Notes: generated by a model from the sequence alone, not told the origin. 64,000 nt of DNA from Mesorhizobium sp. AR10 (GCF_024746795.1 NZ_CP080524.1:2644001-2708000), one strand, 5' to 3'. Numbered from the stretch's first letter, positions 33,443 through 42,179 are shown. Numbers and translations are program-made.

Positions 33443-34084
33443 ATGGGGCAGCTCAATGCCGGCATCGTGCCGGTTACACCCTTCCAGCAGAACTGCACCA
33501 TCCTCTTCGATATGGACGACAAGAGCGGTGTCGTCGTCGATCCTGGCGGCGACATCGACAAGATATTGTCGGTGCTGAAGGACAATGCGATTATCGCCGG
33601 TGCGATCTGGATCACGCATGGCCATATCGATCATGCCGGCGGTGCGATGGATTTGAAGGAGGCGCTCGGCGTCGAGATCATTGGCCCGCATGAGACCGAC
33701 CGGCCGCTGCTCGCCAATCTTGAGAACCAGGCGAAACGCTTCGGCATCACCGATACCGTGCGCAATTGCGTGCCCGACCGGTTCCTCACCGAGGGCGAAA
33801 CCGTGTCGTTCGGCCAGCATGTGTTCGAGGTCTTCCATTGTCCCGGCCATGCGCCCGGACATGTCGTCTACTACAACCGTGCGGCAAAGTTCGCCCATGT
33901 CGGCGACGTGCTGTTTCGCGGCTCGGTGGGCCGCACCGATCTGCCGGGCGGCGACCATGCCACGCTGATTGCCTCGATCAAGAACAAGCTCTTGCCGCTC
34001 GGCGACGATATCGGCTTCATCTGCGGTCATGGTCCCGGCGGCCGTTTCGGCGAGGAGCGCCGGACCAATCCATTCCTCGTCTGA
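33443..34084 (+). CDS. Glyoxalase II-like metallo-beta-lactamase-fold hydrolase
   Basis: A 213-residue MBL-fold hydrolase of the short GloB/YcbL type. Metal ligands are in THGHIDHAGG (HxHxDH), CPGHAPGH, the bridging aspartate strand (AHVGDVLF) and the C-terminal FICGHGPGG. Members hydrolyse glutathione thioesters such as S-lactoylglutathione. I chose ATG 33443 because GAAAGGACG lies upstream. It is monocistronic, with terminators on both sides. Confidence 0.88.
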   Translation: MGQLNAGIVPVTPFQQNCTILFDMDDKSGVVVDPGGDIDKILSVLKDNAIIAGAIWITHGHIDHAGGAMDLKEALGVEIIGPHETDRPLLANLENQAKRFGITDTVRNCVPDRFLTEGETVSFGQHVFEVFHCPGHAPGHVVYYNRAAKFAHVGDVLFRGSVGRTDLPGGDHATLIASIKNKLLPLGDDIGFICGHGPGGRFGEERRTNPFLV

Positions 34085-34116
34085 AGGCACGGCTTCAACG
34101 GCAGTCGCGAGAACGA

Positions 34117-34146
34117 AAAAAGCGCTGCCCAGGGGCAGCGCTTTTT
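34117..34146. terminator. Bidirectional rho-independent terminator
   Basis: A-run, GC stem AGCGCTGCC/GGCAGCGCT (34121-34129 with 34134-34142), and T-run. It serves both the hydrolase on the plus strand and the BA14K gene converging on the minus strand. Confidence 0.9.
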
Positions 34147-34167
34147 GTTCGAAACAGCATAGCTGTT

Positions 34168-34590
34168 TCAGTTGGCGGTGCAGAAATGCTGCTCTCCGTC
34201 ATTGCCGGTGAACGTGCCGGTACGGGCGTTGAAGGTCCGGTAGCGGTCCGAGCAGTAATCGTACCATGCGCGGGTCCATGGCTCGGCGTAGCGGTCGGCA
34301 TAGACGACCTGCGGTTCGACATAGTAGCGGCGCACCGGGGCCGGCCGCGGCCGCGGGTCGCGATCATACTCGTCATAGTAGGGGTCGTAATAGCTGGGCT
34401 GCGGGTTGTTGAGCGCGCCAACGATCAGCGCGCCGGCGGCGAGGCCAAGGACGCCAGCCGCGATGGCGTCGCCATTGCCATGATGACGGTGCCGGTGACG
34501 CCACTCGCCGGCGTTGGCCGCAGGCAAGGTGGCGAGCGTGGTCGCGGCGACGGCTGCAGCCAGGATGGCGGTCTTGAGAATTCGGTTCAT
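34168..34590 (-). CDS. BA14K-family secreted protein
   Basis: A 140-residue exported protein. It has a Sec signal peptide (about 1-26, ending ANAGE), a histidine/arginine patch, a hydrophobic glycine-rich segment (AIAAGVLGLAAGALIVGAL), and a C-terminal BA14K motif: WYDYCSDRYRTFNARTGTF followed by an aromatic/charged end with a second cysteine (EQHFC). BA14K was described as an immunoreactive Brucella protein with lectin-like properties. I chose ATG 34590 because the signal peptide starts there. The middle is Tyr/Pro/Asp-rich. Confidence 0.85.
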   Translation of the reverse strand: MNRILKTAILAAAVAATTLATLPAANAGEWRHRHRHHGNGDAIAAGVLGLAAGALIVGALNNPQPSYYDPYYDEYDRDPRPRPAPVRRYYVEPQVVYADRYAEPWTRAWYDYCSDRYRTFNARTGTFTGNDGEQHFCTAN

Positions 34591-34765
34591 TTTGGTCTCC
34601 TTCGTGCCGGCCCGTGTAGTTTTCGGGGGATGCGGTCCGGCTTTACCAAAGACTAATAGGCGACCGTGGCTGAACAGGGGCTGAACGAAATTTCGGAGGC
34701 GGTTCGATGCGGGCGCCATAAATCGCACGCTCGTGGAGAGCGTTCGGTCCTGTCCTTCAGGCCGC

Positions 34766-34978
34766 TCAGCCGACCGAAAGGTTGACGGCCTTCGGCCCCT
34801 TGCCGCGCTTGTCCGGCTCGGTGTCGAAAGTCACTTTCTGCCCATCCTCAAGACCGGGAAGACCCGACGCTTGCACGGCCGAAATATGGACGAAGACATC
34901 CTTCGCGCCATCGTCCGGCGTGATGAAGCCGAAGCCTTTGGCATGATTGAAGAATTTGACGGTGCCGGTCTGCGGCAT
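34766..34978 (-). CDS. Cold-shock protein (CspA family), copy 1
   Basis: A 70-residue single cold-shock domain, nucleic-acid chaperone. RNP1 (KGFGFI) and RNP2 (DVFVHIS) are intact. Start ATG 34978 with GGGAGG-type sequence upstream. A near-identical paralogue lies 246 bp upstream at 35224; the two differ mainly after residue 38. Each has its own leader, so they are probably separately transcribed. Confidence 0.93.
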   Translation of the reverse strand: MPQTGTVKFFNHAKGFGFITPDDGAKDVFVHISAVQASGLPGLEDGQKVTFDTEPDKRGKGPKAVNLSVG

Positions 34979-35108
34979 GGGAGGCTCCCTTTGATCCCAT
35001 AAAGTCAGTCTCGGGCCGGCAAATGCCCGAATGGAAATTTGTCCTTTATTTTAGCGCTATCGGCAAGAGAAAGTTTTGCGGGATGGGCAAGCGACCCCGG
35101 ACACGAAA

Positions 35109-35135
35109 AAGGCGCGACGAAAACCGTCGCGCCTT
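35109..35135 (-). terminator. Rho-independent terminator after cold-shock gene 2
   Basis: An 11-bp stem AAGGCGCGACG/CGTCGCGCCTT (35109-35119 with 35125-35135), then TTTTTCG on the minus strand. It separates the two csp genes. Confidence 0.9.
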
Positions 35136-35223
35136 CGAAAATTCAAACCCGGCTCTGTAGGCCGGCTCAAGGCCTTGCAGCCTCCTCCGCGCGTCCGAAC
35201 GGACGCGCTGGCACGCCGATGGC

Positions 35224-35436
35224 TTAGGCGGCGCGGAGATTGACCGCCTTCGGACCCTTGCCCATACGGTCGGGCTCGACGTCGAAGGTGACCTTCTGGC
35301 CGTCGACGAGAGTACGCAGGCCCGAAGCCTCGATTGCGGAAATGTGGACGAACACATCCTTGGCGCCGCCGTCTGGCGTGATGAAGCCGAAGCCTTTGGT
35401 CGCGTTGAAGAATTTAACGGTGCCGGTCTGGGCCAT
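35224..35436 (-). CDS. Cold-shock protein (CspA family), copy 2
   Basis: A 70-residue cold-shock domain protein with RNP1 KGFGFI and RNP2 DVFVHIS. It starts at ATG 35436 with a purine-rich GGGGAAAC upstream. It binds single-stranded RNA/DNA and can melt secondary structure. A long gene-free region upstream (to 35932) leaves room for the extended 5' leader typical of csp messages, though I cannot identify a specific cold-sensing structure. Confidence 0.93.
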   Translation of the reverse strand: MAQTGTVKFFNATKGFGFITPDGGAKDVFVHISAIEASGLRTLVDGQKVTFDVEPDRMGKGPKAVNLRAA

Positions 35437-35932
35437 TGGGGAAACTCCTTCACCCGTGTCAGTCTTGTGGTTTGCCCGCTGCCTGGCGCCGTGGGCAAGT
35501 CCCGGTGGTTGCTTCGGCAGTCACGCATTTGCGCATGGTCAAACCCCCCGCCGAAAACGGGGCCGTCAGAGATTCACAGTATCGGGGAAAGGTCGTCCAA
35601 AACGTTCCGCTCTCCGGGTCGCAAATGCCCGAACACAAAATTTATCGCACGGAAACGTGATGGTTGCAAGATAGACCCGCGGGCCGCCCCGATGGGCGCA
35701 TCCCGACGCAGCGCATCGATAGACCCGGCTCTCTTCCTGGTCATCGGCCAGAGCCCGGCCACGCATGGTCCAGCGGCGGTGGCCAGCCACGTCGAAGGCG
35801 GTGTGCGCGAGCACGTCGCCATCGTTTCCGTCATACGGCGTACCGCAAACGGGGGTTGCATTTGGCACTGGAATGGCGAGGATCGGCTGGTGCGTTTAGC
35901 GCCGGGACGGGGGTCTCGAGGGAGACATATTC
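35437..35932. other. Gene-free region with probable csp leader
   Basis: About 500 bp between a cold-shock gene (minus) and the Kazal lipoprotein (plus). Several overlapping open frames exist on both strands but none has a ribosome binding site plus recognisable protein character. The right end carries CGAGGGAGA, the ribosome binding site of the lipoprotein. Nothing else supported. Confidence 0.5.
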
Positions 35933-36334
35933 ATGAAGTTTCTTGCGGCAATCTTCTCGCGACAGGGTTTTGCCATCCTGTTCCTGTCGGCAATTCTTAG
36001 CGCCTGCACTGTGGTGGTCGATGAGGGGCCAGGGCCACGCCCGCCAAGGCCGGAGCCGCAATTCTGCACCAAACAATACGAGCCGGTCTGCGCACGGCGC
36101 GGCGGCGACCGCCAGACATTCGCCAATGCCTGCCTTGCCGACCGGGCCGGATACCGCATCATCCGTGACGGCGAGTGCCGCGGCGGTGGTGGCGGCGGAG
36201 GCGAGGAGCAGACGTTCTGCACGCGCGAATATGCTCCGGTCTGCGGCCGCCGCTCTGGTGAGCTGCGCACCTTCCCGAACGCCTGCGAGGCTCGTGCCGC
36301 CGACTATCGCGTCGTCGACGACGGTCCCTGCTAG
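35933..36334 (+). CDS. Lipoprotein with two Kazal-type protease-inhibitor domains
   Basis: A 133-residue protein. A lipobox (LSAC, lipidated Cys about 25) follows a hydrophobic leader, so it is anchored in the inner or outer membrane. Two Kazal-like modules follow (about 44-88 and 94-133), each with C-x5/6-Y-x-PVC, the threonine/asparagine loop (TFANAC, TFPNAC) and a final GEC or GPC. The linker is a run of glycines. ATG 35933 has AGGGAGA upstream. Kazal domains inhibit serine proteases; the target is unknown. Confidence 0.85.
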   Translation: MKFLAAIFSRQGFAILFLSAILSACTVVVDEGPGPRPPRPEPQFCTKQYEPVCARRGGDRQTFANACLADRAGYRIIRDGECRGGGGGGGEEQTFCTREYAPVCGRRSGELRTFPNACEARAADYRVVDDGPC

Positions 36335-36443
36335 AGAGTCCCAGTTCCTCCCCGTCTCCGGACGGGGAGGCCACCGGCCGGCCGATAGGGCCGGGCCTTC
36401 TCCCACAATGGACGAAGGTGCCCTGCAACGGAACGGCCGGCCT

Positions 36444-37997
36444 CTATCCAGGTGACTTGAACTGTCGACAATAGGCGATGAACTCGGCCGCAGGCATCGG
36501 TTTGGCAAACAGCCAGCCCTGGCCATACTCGACGTCGTGTTCCACGAGGTAGTCGGCCTGTGCCTGTGTCTCCACGCCCTCGGCAATGATCCTCAGATTC
36601 AGTGCCTTGGCCATCCCGATGATATGCGGTGTGACTGAACTGGTGGCGGAGTTGGTGCTGATCGTATCGATGAACGACTTGTCGATCTTCAGCGCATCCA
36701 GCGGCAGACCTTCGAGATGGGACAGGCTGGAATAGCCGGTGCCGAAGTCGTCGATTGCCACTGTGTGGCCAAGGTCGCGGGCGCGAATGAGGGTCGAGCG
36801 CGCTGAATCAATGTCCACGAAGCCGCGCTCCGTCGCCTCCAGCCAGATTTGCCGCGCCTGGATTCCCGTGTGCTGCAGGGCCTTTTCGATCACGGGAAGG
36901 ACCCTTGCCGTGCTGACATCAGCTGCGCTGAGATTGATTGCGACGTGGATGGAGCGATCGGTGACGAGCAGCCTGTTCAGATCGAAAATCACAAGGGCGA
37001 CGATTTGATCGGTGATCTGCGTGATCAGGCCGCTCTCTTCGGCCAGTGGGATGAAAAGATCGGGCCGCACCAGGGAGCCGTCCGGCCTTTTCCAGCGCAC
37101 CAGCGCTTCCGCTCCGATACAGTTGCCGGTCCTGAGTTCGACGATCGGCTGATAGTGAACGATGAACTCGCGCTTGCGGACCGCAATCTGCAACTCTCCC
37201 AAGGGCGACAGCCGCCGCCGCGACAACCAGACCACCATGCCGATGATAAAGGCGGCAATGAAAGCGCCGAGAGGAAGCAGCAGAAGCTGCTGTCTGCGAA
37301 CACTGTCCAGAATCTGGCTTTCCGGTTCGGTGGCGACGGCAAGCCAGCCAATCCCGCGCGCGGTGGCGAACAGATGACCGTCATCGATGCCGTTGCCGGG
37401 ACCGGCGATCATCTTTTCGATGCGGGCGGGATCAGGCCCGTTCAGAGCGCCAAGGAGGATGCCCTTTTCCGTCGCCAGAGCAAGTTGGACACCGGGATCG
37501 ACGATGACGTCGACAAAGCGCACCGGATCTACGAGGACGTTGTGGTCCTTGTATTGTAGCGCCATCAGCGGATGGTCCTGGCTTGCCAAAGGCTGCATCC
37601 GAGCCGTGATGGCAACGCCGCTCGCGGTGGTAAAATCCGGCGGGGTTTGCGCGACGCGTTCTTTGGTCGGCCCCCAGGACGTGCATTTGAGCAGGCCATC
37701 TTCGAAATAGCCCATCTCTTCGATCGAGCGCGTGTTGATGGTGAGTTGCCGCATGCGGGCTATGTGGTCCGCAGAACAGCGGATGCCGGTGAACTGATCG
37801 ACTTGCCGCAGCGCTCCGGTCGCATCGTTGAGCGATATGTCGGCCCTGGCGATCACGCGGCTGGCGAACAGCTGCAGCCGGTCGTGTTCTTGTTGAACTG
37901 CGAGAACCCATGAAAAATGCAACATGGCGGCGATGGGCACCATGGCGCCGAGCAAGGCCAACACCACCGCAATCACGATGATGCGCGACCTGTCCAT
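36444..37997 (-). CDS. CSS-motif EAL-domain c-di-GMP phosphodiesterase
   Basis: A 517-residue membrane protein. A transmembrane helix (about 5-28), a periplasmic CSS domain (about 30-235, cysteines in IRCSADH and LKCTSWG, a redox-sensitive disulfide in this family), a second transmembrane helix (about 238-262) and a cytoplasmic EAL domain (about 268-515). The catalytic set looks intact: EAL in GAEALVRW, INLSA, LEATER, IDDFGTGYSS, LKIDKSF, AEGVET and the final GQGW. It should hydrolyse c-di-GMP, with activity linked to periplasmic thiol state. I chose ATG 37997 because GCAGGAGG lies upstream. Confidence 0.9.
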   Translation of the reverse strand: MDRSRIIVIAVVLALLGAMVPIAAMLHFSWVLAVQQEHDRLQLFASRVIARADISLNDATGALRQVDQFTGIRCSADHIARMRQLTINTRSIEEMGYFEDGLLKCTSWGPTKERVAQTPPDFTTASGVAITARMQPLASQDHPLMALQYKDHNVLVDPVRFVDVIVDPGVQLALATEKGILLGALNGPDPARIEKMIAGPGNGIDDGHLFATARGIGWLAVATEPESQILDSVRRQQLLLLPLGAFIAAFIIGMVVWLSRRRLSPLGELQIAVRKREFIVHYQPIVELRTGNCIGAEALVRWKRPDGSLVRPDLFIPLAEESGLITQITDQIVALVIFDLNRLLVTDRSIHVAINLSAADVSTARVLPVIEKALQHTGIQARQIWLEATERGFVDIDSARSTLIRARDLGHTVAIDDFGTGYSSLSHLEGLPLDALKIDKSFIDTISTNSATSSVTPHIIGMAKALNLRIIAEGVETQAQADYLVEHDVEYGQGWLFAKPMPAAEFIAYCRQFKSPG

Positions 37998-38133
37998 GCG
38001 CCTCCTGCCTCGGATGCGAGCGGCGATTGTCGTGCCGGGTACCCGCAAAGTGTCAGGCCCCCAATGCGCCAAGGGCCAGTCGAAGTGGATCTTACGGCTT
38101 CGACCTTACATGAACTTTAATGGGACCGCTCCT

Positions 38134-38355
38134 TCACGCCACCGGATACGCGCCATCGGCAGGGCCGGCGTAAAGCTCGCTGCCGTCCTCGTCCGAGATG
38201 CGCAGACGGTCGGGGATCTGCGGCATGGCCAGGGTGTGGAACAGCGCGGTTGCGCCCTGCAGGGCGGCGCGCAGGTTCGGCGCCTCCAGCGACACCTTGT
38301 CGAGCATCGCCTCGTCGGCATCGCGCGACCGATAGAACTCGATGACGAAGTTCAA
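38134..38355 (-). CDS. Small conserved hypothetical protein (TTG start)
   Basis: A 73-residue soluble protein. I chose the TTG at 38355 because GGAGG lies 6-7 nt upstream and the protein-like sequence begins there (NFVIEFYRSRDADEAMLDKVS); longer frame upstream is basic and low in information. It contains a helix LEAPNLRAALQGATALFHTLAMP and a C-terminal strand pair (DRLRISDEDGSELYAG). It resembles small uncharacterised rhizobial proteins. No domain name can be assigned. Confidence 0.6.
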   Translation of the reverse strand: MNFVIEFYRSRDADEAMLDKVSLEAPNLRAALQGATALFHTLAMPQIPDRLRISDEDGSELYAGPADGAYPVA

Positions 38356-38528
38356 GCGGCGCCTCCGTGTTGGGCAGGCGTTGCGCGGCCCTGTTGCCGC
38401 GGCAGAAATCCTGCGGCGCGTCTTGTATTTTGAGGTCCCGAGAGAGACGGGCGCAGGACCCTGGAATGCCGATGCTCTAGTCTGTTTGAGCATCAGATTT
38501 TCCCAAGGCCCGGGCCAGTTTTTTGGGC

Positions 38529-38666
38529 CTAGCCCTTGGACTTCGGCTTCAGACTGGTTTCCGCCTGCTTGACCGCCGAACCGAAAGGCGAGGCCGGCTT
38601 GGCCACAACCTTGTCCTTCTTGGGCTTGCGTGTCTCGCGGTTGCTGCGCTGTTGACCCTTGGCCAT
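38529..38666 (-). CDS. Very small basic protein, 45 residues
   Basis: ATG 38666 to TAG 38529. AGGGA lies 8 nt upstream. The protein begins MAKGQQRSNRETRKPKK and is rich in lysine, with an AKPASPFGSAVKQ middle and a PKSKG end. The start resembles short conserved rhizobial basic proteins I recall. It is likely disordered and may bind nucleic acid. It is easily missed by length filters. Confidence 0.6.
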   Translation of the reverse strand: MAKGQQRSNRETRKPKKDKVVAKPASPFGSAVKQAETSLKPKSKG

Positions 38667-38815
38667 TTTCTGGTCCCTCGTTGCGTGGTGGACGGTAGGT
38701 GTTGTGGTGTCGGCTTCGGCGCGTCGCGTGAAGGGGTTCAGTCGAAGCGCTTTAAGTCTTTGTTTTTATGCATGTCGTTGTCCCAAAACCGCTGCGCACT
38801 TTTGGGCAACATGCT

Positions 38816-39064
38816 CTAGACGGCCGGATTGTCGGCCGCTTCGAGATTGTCTTCCGTGGTGACCCGTTCGTGGGTCTCCTGGTCGCTGCGAATGCGGTAT
38901 TGCGGCGAGCCGTCCTTGACCGGCAGCATGCTCTTGATCTGGAACAGCTCCGCGGTCTTCTGCACGAGGCCGGTGCGGCTCTTCATGCGAACTGTCTGGC
39001 CGATCGCGAAGTGGTGCGCGGGCGTGTCGGTGCGTGGGCGTGCATTCTGCTGGAAACGGATCAT
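38816..39064 (-). CDS. Small conserved hypothetical protein
   Basis: An 82-residue protein from ATG 39064, which overlaps the stop codon of the preceding gene as ATGA. It has a compact SH3-like pattern: FAIGQTVRMKSRTGL, then AELFQIKSMLPVKDGSPQYRIRSD and a hydrophilic tail. This resembles small rhizobial proteins of unknown role. It forms a two-gene unit with 39061-39327. Confidence 0.7.
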   Translation of the reverse strand: MIRFQQNARPRTDTPAHHFAIGQTVRMKSRTGLVQKTAELFQIKSMLPVKDGSPQYRIRSDQETHERVTTEDNLEAADNPAV

Positions 39065-39327
39065 GCGGCGTTCTCCCGGTCTTGCCGAAGCGCGGTTTCG
39101 AGTTCGGCGTGGTCGATGGCGACGAGCTGGCTGGTCGGGCTTTTCACCGTCCTTGCCGGCAGATGGATGAAGGTGGCGACATGGCGCCAGGCAAGCCACG
39201 ACATGCCGTCGATCAGCTCTTCGTCATGGTCGATGTCGTAGTCGCCGGCCGGCAGCTTTCCTTCCAACCCACTAAGCACGAAAGGTGCCGTGAAATGCGC
39301 GATGGAATGGGTGGTGCGGCCGGACAT
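39061..39327 (-). CDS. Small conserved hypothetical protein
   Basis: An 88-residue protein (start ATG 39327). It begins with beta strands (HFTAPFVLSGLEGKLPAGDYDID), followed by a DEELIDGMSWLAWRHVATFIHLP segment and a C-terminal helix. The pattern matches a small uncharacterised family of rhizobia. Its stop overlaps the next gene by 4 nt, so the two are co-translated. Function unknown. Confidence 0.7.
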   Translation of the reverse strand: MSGRTTHSIAHFTAPFVLSGLEGKLPAGDYDIDHDEELIDGMSWLAWRHVATFIHLPARTVKSPTSQLVAIDHAELETALRQDRENAA

Positions 39328-39657
39328 TCTGGTGACTCGATGTGGGCGAATGTGCCGCGCGCTCTTGCTATCGGCAATTTGAGTGTCGGCGATTTGGAAT
39401 GAGATTGGCGGGGTCGTGAACCTCCGACGCCGCGAGATGCCAAGCTTGGCCCAAAAAACGATCTCAAATTGTTAATCTAAAATCCCGTGCAAATCAAGAA
39501 GATTTCGGTAAATGCCTGATCTTCTCGCAAAATTCGTTCTCTATAACTATCTGTAGGAAGCTGATAGGGTCCAGCCGCATTCTCAAAAATTGTTTGATAA
39601 TTTGCCGGAGCATTTGTCCCGGCATTTGCATTTTATTTAGGCATGAGAGGAAAACCT

Positions 39658-39840
39658 ATGATTTCCGTAAAAACCCCGGATGGCACGACGGTGACAATCA
39701 AGCCGATCGTCAAGCCGACAAAAGTCATCTCGGCGCGGCTGACGATCAGAGCTGACGAGGCGGCAAGGCGAACGATCGCCGACACTGACGGCACACTGCG
39801 CCGGGCACGTCAAATTGCCGAAAGCAACCGCCTGATTTGA
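39658..39840 (+). CDS. Small hypothetical protein
   Basis: A 60-residue basic protein from ATG 39658, with GAGGAAAA upstream. It starts MISVKTPDGTTVTIKPIVKPTK and ends with a helix of ADEAARRTIADTDGTLRRARQIAES. The preceding 170 bp (about 39465-39640) is strikingly AT-rich and probably holds its promoter. Family not recognised. Confidence 0.5.
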   Translation: MISVKTPDGTTVTIKPIVKPTKVISARLTIRADEAARRTIADTDGTLRRARQIAESNRLI

Positions 39841-39973
39841 TAGAGCCGAGTTGGGGCGGGTTCGGTTCGAGACCAATCGCAGACAGGTTTGTCAGCCGCT
39901 TCAATTTTTGCGAAAGCCCAATTTTGGCGAAGGCCCGATTTACGAGGGCCGACTTGCGAGGGAAGGACTGCCA

Positions 39974-40246
39974 ATGGATGTCATCAGAAGCACCACGGTC
40001 GGAGACGACAAGAGCAAACGCTTTGGCCATATGAGCCACGACTATGGGCGGCGTATCGAGATGAACAGATCGTGGACCATCTACCATGTCTTTACCGGCA
40101 TTCCGGCTGAAGTCGGAACGCGAACCATGGTGGGTCTCAGCAAGAGTGATGCCACCGACGGGATGCTGTTCCTGAACTCCCATAATGTCGCAAGACGCAA
40201 GGCATCGTTCTCGCGCCAGGCGTCGCCTGGTTCCTGCACGCACTAG
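39974..40246 (+). CDS. Small hypothetical protein
   Basis: A 90-residue protein from ATG 39974 with GGAAGGA upstream. Its middle reads RSWTIYHVFTGIPAEVG and is followed by LSKSDATDGMLFLNSHN and an arginine-rich end, which I recall from short rhizobial proteins. There is no membrane segment. It lies between a small gene and the TPR-sulfotransferase on the same strand. Coding is plausible; function unknown. Confidence 0.5.
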   Translation: MDVIRSTTVGDDKSKRFGHMSHDYGRRIEMNRSWTIYHVFTGIPAEVGTRTMVGLSKSDATDGMLFLNSHNVARRKASFSRQASPGSCTH

Positions 40247-40407
40247 GGAATTCGAGCGCGGCGCCGCCTCGATCCACACTTGAATCTGCGTCTGCCATGC
40301 CTTAGGTCCGGCAAGCAGACAAACACGGCAGGTTTCCCATCAACCGAGATCCAAGAAAACCGGCAGGCGCAGGTGGTGGGCAACCACCGCTGGGACTTGA
40401 TCAGCGC

Positions 40408-42048
40408 GTGCAGCAGGCGTTGCAACTGCATCAAGCCGGCCGCCGGCAAGAGGCCGAGACCCTGTATCGGCAGGTGCTGGCGCAAAAGGCCAACCATGCG
40501 GCGGCGGCGCATTTCCTAGGGCTGTTGCTGCACCAGACCGGGCGTAGCGCCGACGGTCTCGATCTCATCGAACAGTCGGTGCGCCTGCAACCCAAGAATC
40601 CGGATTTCCTCAACAATCTCGGCACGGTGATGCGCGACGTCGGCCGTGTCAGTGCGGCCGTCGATTTCTTCCGTGGGGCGGTGGCGATCCGACCGGATCA
40701 ACTGGCGGCGCGCGACAATCTCGGCTCGGCGCTGAAACAGCTCGGCCAATTCGAGGAGGCCGAAACGATCTATCGCGGCACGATCGGTCGCAATCCCTTC
40801 CATGTGCGTGCGCGCATTGGGCTAGCCGAAACGCTGCAGGAAGCCGGGCGTCTGGATGAGGCGCTGGCAACCTTCCGCGAGGCGCTGACGATCCGGCCGA
40901 AGGACGCCAACCTGCTGCATGGGCTCGGCGTCGGGATGATGGAAAAAGGCAAGCTCGATGAAGCGGCCGATCTGTTCCGGCAAGCGCTGGCAGTTGAGCC
41001 CGGCATGGCCACGGCATGGCTGATGCTGACGCAGGTCAAGCGCCAGAAGGAGCGCGACGCGGAACTGACCGGCATGGAGGCACAGCATGCCAAGGCGCCG
41101 GCCGACAGCCTGGCGCGCATGCAGCTGTCCTTTGGTCTCGGCAAGGCCAATGACGATCTGAAGGATTACAACAGGGCCTTCGACTATTTCGCTGAAGGCA
41201 ATGCGATCCGCCGCAAGGGCATCGACTACGATCCGGTCAGGACGCGCGCCGAATTCGAGGCGATGAAGACGGTGTTCGACGCCGGCTTTTTCGAAAAGCA
41301 CAAGCCAAGTGCGATTTCCGATGACACGCCGATCTTCGTCGTCGGCATGCCGCGCTCGGGCACCACGCTGGTCGAACAGATCATCGCCAGCCATCCGCAG
41401 GTCTATGGTGCGGGCGAGCTCAGTATTTTGAAGACCGCGGTCGGCAAGCAGTTCCCGACAAATATGCCCGGCGGCTTCCCCTGTGGACTGGTGGACGTAT
41501 CAGACGCGGAGTTTGCCGAGGCCGGCCGGGCCTATCTCGACATGCTGCATGCCCGCTATCCGAACTACAGGCATGTCACCGACAAGATGCCTGGCAACTT
41601 CCTGCTGATCGGCTTCATCCATCTGATGCTGCCGAAGGCGAAGATCATCCATTGCGCGCGCGATGCGGCGGCAACCTGCCTGTCGATCTACAAGGTGCAT
41701 TTCCGCGGCGACAGCCACCGCTACGGCTATGACCTCGGCGAGCTTGCCGATTTCCACAATCTCTACACCGACATCATGGCGCATTGGCGCGCCGTCTTGC
41801 CGGGGGTCGTGCACGATGTGCGCTACGAGGATTTCGTCGCCGACCAGGAAGGGCAGACGCGGGCGCTGATCGCCCATCTCGGCCTGCCATGGGACGATGC
41901 GGCGCTGTCGTTCCACGAGACCGACCGACCGGTGCGCACGGCGTCCGCCGCGCAAGTGCGCCAGCCGATGTATCAGGGCTCGGTCGATCTGTGGAAGCGC
42001 TATGGGGAGCGGCTAAAGCCGCTGCTCGACAAGCTAGACCGATATTGA
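40408..42048 (+). CDS. TPR-repeat sulfotransferase
   Basis: A 546-residue fusion. About six TPR repeats (residues 1-225, for example FLNNLGTVMRDVGRVSAAVDFFRGAV) precede a sulfotransferase domain (about 300-540). The PAPS 5'-phosphosulfate loop is VVGMPRSGTTLVEQII, and the 3'-phosphate region is IHCARDAAATCLSIY. The family transfers sulfate from PAPS to carbohydrates, lipids or proteins. The start is a GTG at 40408 with weak support; a few more upstream codons are possible. The stop codon lies inside a RIME-like palindrome. Confidence 0.85.
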   Translation: MQQALQLHQAGRRQEAETLYRQVLAQKANHAAAAHFLGLLLHQTGRSADGLDLIEQSVRLQPKNPDFLNNLGTVMRDVGRVSAAVDFFRGAVAIRPDQLAARDNLGSALKQLGQFEEAETIYRGTIGRNPFHVRARIGLAETLQEAGRLDEALATFREALTIRPKDANLLHGLGVGMMEKGKLDEAADLFRQALAVEPGMATAWLMLTQVKRQKERDAELTGMEAQHAKAPADSLARMQLSFGLGKANDDLKDYNRAFDYFAEGNAIRRKGIDYDPVRTRAEFEAMKTVFDAGFFEKHKPSAISDDTPIFVVGMPRSGTTLVEQIIASHPQVYGAGELSILKTAVGKQFPTNMPGGFPCGLVDVSDAEFAEAGRAYLDMLHARYPNYRHVTDKMPGNFLLIGFIHLMLPKAKIIHCARDAAATCLSIYKVHFRGDSHRYGYDLGELADFHNLYTDIMAHWRAVLPGVVHDVRYEDFVADQEGQTRALIAHLGLPWDDAALSFHETDRPVRTASAAQVRQPMYQGSVDLWKRYGERLKPLLDKLDRY

Positions 42049-42161
42049 GGTGAGGCCGGCCTGCGAACGGTAGGTCCCTGCGCTTCCGGTACTCACGTAC
42101 TTAAACGTACGCTCCGTTCCGGTTCTCGGAAACCACCGTTCTCGACTCGGCCTGACCTCAA
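42045..42161. repeat. RIME-like palindromic intergenic element
   Basis: The 117 bp fold into one imperfect hairpin: TTGAGGTGAGGCCGG at the left matches the complement of the right end (CGGCCTGACCTCAA). Internal arms (GAACGGTAGGT with ACCACCGTTCTC) pair as well. The centre holds CGTACTTAAACGTACG, a near-perfect palindrome. Size and structure match the rhizobial intergenic mosaic element class, which is about 108 bp with two large palindromes. It begins over the stop codon of the sulfotransferase gene. Confidence 0.65.
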
Positions 42162-42179
42162 TCTCGGCCCAGCTTGGCG

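Noticed and set aside
35566..35868. A 100-codon minus-strand frame upstream of the cold-shock gene
   Set aside because: No ribosome binding site or recognisable protein character; the region is better explained as a cold-shock leader and promoter.
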